A stretch of 64,000 nt of DNA from Akkermansiaceae bacterium UBA2367 (lineage in GTDB: Bacteria; Verrucomicrobiota; Verrucomicrobiia; Verrucomicrobiales; DEV007), in contig DDTJ01000029.1 in assembly GCA_002344525.1 (NCBI GenBank), positions 1 through 64,000 of the forward strand, given 5' to 3'. The translations under genes and the position numbers were made by a program. This document shows positions 61,441 through 64,000 of this stretch, piece by piece (position 1 is the stretch's first letter; each line of letters opens with the position of its first letter). The notes below the pieces were generated by a model. That model was not told where the DNA came from, did no database searches, and saw only the letters and a program-made list of their open reading frames with translations.

Positions 61441-62438
61441 TGGGCGGCCTCCTTCGCGTATCGTTGGATGTCGGCTTCGCTTTCCGCGATCAGCGCGGGC
61501 AGGGAGTCGATCTCGCGGACGAACCAGCGCTCCTCGCGCTTCTCCACGTCGCGCGAGGCGGGGACGTGCTGGCGGTCGCCGAAGAGGAAAGCCCAGTTCG
61601 TGGGGCGGTAGTACTGCTGCCAGAGATGGTTTTTTCGCTCGATGGCGTCGGAGAGCGCGGGAGGCGCTTCGGGCAGCCGTCCGGTGAAGCCGAAATGGCG
61701 AAGCGCTTCGACAGCGAAGGTGCGGTGTCCCGCCCCGTTGAGGTGGACTCCGTTGTCGGAATGTCCGGCGTTCCATTCGGCGGTGGCGGAGGCTCGGAGG
61801 AAAAGCAGGTTCCGCTCTTTGGCGAGCGTTTCGATGGCTTCGATGTAACGGGAGAGGACGCGGTTCCGCTCGTCCGCGAGGGAGGCGGCGGGACCGCTCC
61901 AAAAAAACGGCGTCGGCTCCACGAGCACGATCCGCCCCGTCAGCGGAGCGAGGTCGTCGAGGAGCTTCGCATAGGCGGCGACGAAATCCGGGAGCCGCTC
62001 CGCGCCTTCGAGCGACTCCATCTTCCCGAAACAGACGAAGACGATGCCCGGCTCGGTGCGCTCGCGGTGGTCAGGGATGCTGCCGGGCTGGGAATCGCCC
62101 TTTTGCGTGTAGTAATGGAGAGGCCGCGCCTGATGATAGACCGTGTCACCCTGCCACGCGAGGTTGCGCCAGCGCAGGGCCTGTCCCGGCCAAGCGAGGT
62201 GAAACCCGGCTTCGAGGAATCCGTGACGGTCCAGATCGAAGGTTTCCGTCCCGCCGATCCAAGCGAGGGTTTCGCCGGGCCGCGGCTCGAAGCGGCCCTC
62301 GGGAAAAGGCGGGATGGGCGTCGCGACCTCGGCGAAGCTGCGGCGCAGCACCGATCGCTCCCCGTCTTGGGCGAGGAGACCGGGAGAGGCGCCGACCAGC
62401 GCGAGGGTGGAGCCGAGTCGAAGGAGTTGCCGGATCAT
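61437..62438 (-). CDS. exported SGNH/GDSL-like protein, block I serine absent
   Basis: This 333-residue exported protein (signal ending near LLAQDG) has a GDSL-like order: GETLAWIGGTETFDLDRHGF at block I, where GDS is GGT, VFVCFGKMESLEGAE in the middle and HSDNGVHLNGAGHRTFAVEA at block V with Asp and His in place. The block I serine is missing, so classical esterase activity is doubtful. PVC proteins of this type are often encoded next to haem-dehydrogenase genes, as here. The last segment (RPTNWAFLFGDRQHVPASRD) is typical of that subgroup. Coupled to the downstream gene by a four-base overlap. Confidence 0.8.
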   Translation of the reverse strand: MIRQLLRLGSTLALVGASPGLLAQDGERSVLRRSFAEVATPIPPFPEGRFEPRPGETLAWIGGTETFDLDRHGFLEAGFHLAWPGQALRWRNLAWQGDTVYHQARPLHYYTQKGDSQPGSIPDHRERTEPGIVFVCFGKMESLEGAERLPDFVAAYAKLLDDLAPLTGRIVLVEPTPFFWSGPAASLADERNRVLSRYIEAIETLAKERNLLFLRASATAEWNAGHSDNGVHLNGAGHRTFAVEALRHFGFTGRLPEAPPALSDAIERKNHLWQQYYRPTNWAFLFGDRQHVPASRDVEKREERWFVREIDSLPALIAESEADIQRYAKEAAQ

Positions 62439-62548
62439 GCCCCAGTTTGGCTTGGGTAGCCCCCTTTTGGCAAGACCGCGATGAAGCGGGATCCGGGGGT
62501 GTGGCTACGTAGGGGACGCGCCGGATCGGACGTCCTTTCGCCAGCAAA

Positions 62549-62613
62549 CCAAGGAGGGGGACTTTTCAAGTCCCCATTGATGAAAACGGGACTTGAAAAG
62601 TCCCGCTCCTTGG
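62549..62613. repeat. long inverted repeat (hairpin)
   Basis: CCAAGGAGGGGGACTTTTCA plus AGTCCC and its complement GGGACTTGAAAAGTCCCGCT plus CCTTGG (62588-62613) form a 26-base, nearly perfect stem with a 13-base loop. It lies downstream of the azurin-like gene and upstream of the GDSL gene on the minus strand. It could serve as a terminator or be a dispersed element. Confidence 0.8.
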
Positions 62614-62648
62614 GTGCCGTCGAATCGAATGTTCTCGCAACGACCGAC

Positions 62649-62672
62649 CGAGGCCAGTGGCCTCGGCTACAG
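62649..62672. repeat. half copy of dispersed repeat family 2
   Basis: CGAGGCCAGTGGCCTCGGCT plus ACAG matches the 5' hairpin of the element at 7307-7412 (palindrome GAGGCCAGTGGCCTC). The other half is not present here. Confidence 0.6.
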
Positions 62673-62698
62673 ATACATGATCCGGAGTGTCCCGGCAC

Positions 62699-63157
62699 TC
62701 ACTCGATCACCTTCATCACGCCCTTCATGATGGCGAAGTGGCCGGGGAAGGTGCAGAGATAGGGGTAGTCCCCTGCGACGGCGGGGATTTCGACTTCCAG
62801 CACGTCCGTCTCGCCGGGGTTGATGAGCTTGGTGTGGGCCACGACGTCTTGGGACTCGGGGACGTAGCCCTTGGCCAAGCCTTGCGGGTCGGCCATCATG
62901 CCCATGGCGCCTTGGATCACGGCGGCATCCTTGCCGGGCTTGATGATGACGAGGTTGTGCGGCTGGGGGATCGCGCCTTGGGGGGCCACGAGGGTGATCT
63001 TGACTTTCGTGCCCGCCTTTACGGTGAATTCCTTGATGTCGTAGATGAACTGCGTCTTGTCGGTCGTGATGGTGATTTCCGTGACCGGATCGGCCGCACG
63101 CAGAGACAGGGTCGAGAGGAGCAGGGCACCCGGAATGAGGAGGAGGAGATGGCGCAT
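62699..63157 (-). CDS. azurin/plastocyanin-type blue-copper protein
   Basis: This 152-residue exported protein (signal MRHLLLLIPGALLLSTLSLRA) has the type-1 copper ligands His67 in PQPHNLVI, then Cys135, His140 and Met144 in YLCTFPGHFAIMKG. The layout resembles azurin. It should carry single electrons in the periplasm. A possible partner is the CxxCH haem protein encoded about 1.3 kb further on the same strand, but they are not adjacent. The signal peptide begins right at ATG 63157, with a pyrimidine-rich leader. Confidence 0.92.
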   Translation of the reverse strand: MRHLLLLIPGALLLSTLSLRAADPVTEITITTDKTQFIYDIKEFTVKAGTKVKITLVAPQGAIPQPHNLVIIKPGKDAAVIQGAMGMMADPQGLAKGYVPESQDVVAHTKLINPGETDVLEVEIPAVAGDYPYLCTFPGHFAIMKGVMKVIE

Positions 63158-63305
63158 GGATATGGAGGGATAGGGGTTGCTTTGGCTGGCGGCTTCCAGC
63201 CCCGGAGGCTTTCGCCGACACGCGGGGCGGGCGCACGCCCGGAAAGTGGGACAACGCTAGAGAGATTGTCGCCGGGCGCAACTCGAAACTGGACCGGCGA
63301 CCGCC

Positions 63306-64000
63306 TCACTCGCGGTTCCAGAAAATGACGAGATTCTTCGTGGAACGTCCCGAGACGACGAGGTCGGGGCGTCCGTCGCGGTCGAGGTCGGCGACTTTCA
63401 GATCCTCGGCGGCGACGAGGTCGCGGGCGACCCAGAAGGGGGGATACCACGAGCCGTCCTCTTTCTGGAAGTAGAGCTTCACCCCGACGTGGCCTTCGGC
63501 GTCGGGGTTGCGCCAGCCGACGACGACGTCCTCGCGCCCGTCGCCGTTGAAGTCGCCGACGCCGAGGGCGTGCCCTTGGTTCAGGGAGTCGGTGAGGAGG
63601 GTGCGAGTCCACTTCCCGTCCTTCGCTTCGCGGTAGACGACGAGGTCGTTGCCGTGGAATGGCTCGACGGCGGCGATGAAGTCCGCGCCTTTCGCGATCT
63701 CGCCGACGCCACGGGTGGGCGGGGTGGAGTTCTCCGCGGTGACCAGCGGGGTGGATTCCCCTCCCCCGGCTTTCTCCTTCACAATGCCTTCGGCTCCGCC
63801 GAGGTAGAGGAATCCGTCGCGGAAGTCGAAGTTGTGGGCGACGTGGAGCTTCGCCCCGAGCACTTCGTGGGACCACGCGGCCGCATCGCCGGCCTTCGCG
63901 GGAGCGATGCGGTAGGCGCGGGCTTGGACGAAGTTCTCCCCTTCGCCGTTTTTGTTGCCGATCCCATGCAGGGGCAGCACGACGAGTTCGTGTCCCGCTT
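63306..64000 (-). CDS. FG-GAP/VCBS-repeat protein, 3' part (truncated by window end)
   Basis: The frame is open to the window edge, so only the C-terminal 231 residues or so are visible. They form beta-propeller blades of the FG-GAP type: ALGVGDFNGDGREDVVVGWR and LKVADLDRDGRPDLVVSGRS, each with the Asp/Gly calcium-binding pattern, plus AGHELVVLPLHGIGNKNGEG at the edge. Such proteins are usually exported and bind carbohydrate or act as scaffolds in PVC bacteria. The N-terminus and full domain set are outside the window. Confidence 0.85.
   Translation of the reverse strand, partial: AGHELVVLPLHGIGNKNGEGENFVQARAYRIAPAKAGDAAAWSHEVLGAKLHVAHNFDFRDGFLYLGGAEGIVKEKAGGGESTPLVTAENSTPPTRGVGEIAKGADFIAAVEPFHGNDLVVYREAKDGKWTRTLLTDSLNQGHALGVGDFNGDGREDVVVGWRNPDAEGHVGVKLYFQKEDGSWYPPFWVARDLVAAEDLKVADLDRDGRPDLVVSGRSTKNLVIFWNRE

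Overview
The window is GC-rich, densely coded bacterial DNA with no rRNA, tRNA, CRISPR array or prophage that I can see. Several families point to a Verrucomicrobiota-type (PVC superphylum) chromosome: two large secreted beta-propeller/HEAT/CxxCH 'PVC-type' haem-binding proteins, a DUF1080 (3-keto-disaccharide hydrolase) protein, SUMF1-domain secreted proteins, a Cys-type sulfatase, Tat-exported and cytoplasmic Gfo/Idh/MocA oxidoreductases, a ceramidase-like protein and GYF_2/RDD proteins. This assignment is inferred from gene content, not from a marker gene.

Layout. 1-14.2 kb: cell-wall enzymes (L,D-transpeptidase, LD-carboxypeptidase), a TonB-dependent receptor, an orphan integrase-arm-like small protein, a secreted protein with a degenerate Lon-like domain, ilvC, a secreted C39-like peptidase, a cysteine desulfurase, a SUMF1 lipoprotein and folC. 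14.3-19.0 kb: a compact four-gene lipid operon: double-hotdog dehydratase, two ketoacyl synthases, and a fusion of holo-ACP synthase with an LpxL-type acyltransferase. This is the most unusual system in the window. 19.0-27.1 kb: an accessory stretch with a PAS-AraC regulator divergent from an epimerase, a sulfatase, VOC and SDR proteins, two PIN-type toxin-antitoxin pairs, a SnoaL-like protein, a Gfo/Idh oxidoreductase and an orphan membrane protein. 27.2-35.6 kb: a haem-dehydrogenase/SUMF1/Gfo-Idh operon, a TPR membrane protein, a DUF1080 protein and an alkyltransferase-like DNA-lesion sensor.

35.6-49.0 kb: an amidotransferase, an M42-like peptidase, an ABC efflux set (adaptor, permease, ATPase) with a PPOX protein, a DedA-like protein, an HpcH/HpaI aldolase, a ceramidase-like protein, recG and a pyrimidine-dimer glycosylase. 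49.0-57.4 kb: a minus-strand operon (LolC-like permease, GYF/RDD protein, GH57 enzyme, DEDD exonuclease) divergent from adenylate kinase, then an S9A peptidase and an esterase. 57.8-64 kb: riboflavin synthase, a second PVC haem protein with a GDSL-like partner, an azurin-like cupredoxin and the 3' part of an FG-GAP protein that runs off the window.

Intergenic DNA carries several dispersed inverted-repeat families, one AT-rich inverted-repeat element, a period-7 tandem repeat over a GTG start, two clear intrinsic terminators and several promoter-like boxes placed so close to ATG that leaderless transcripts are likely.
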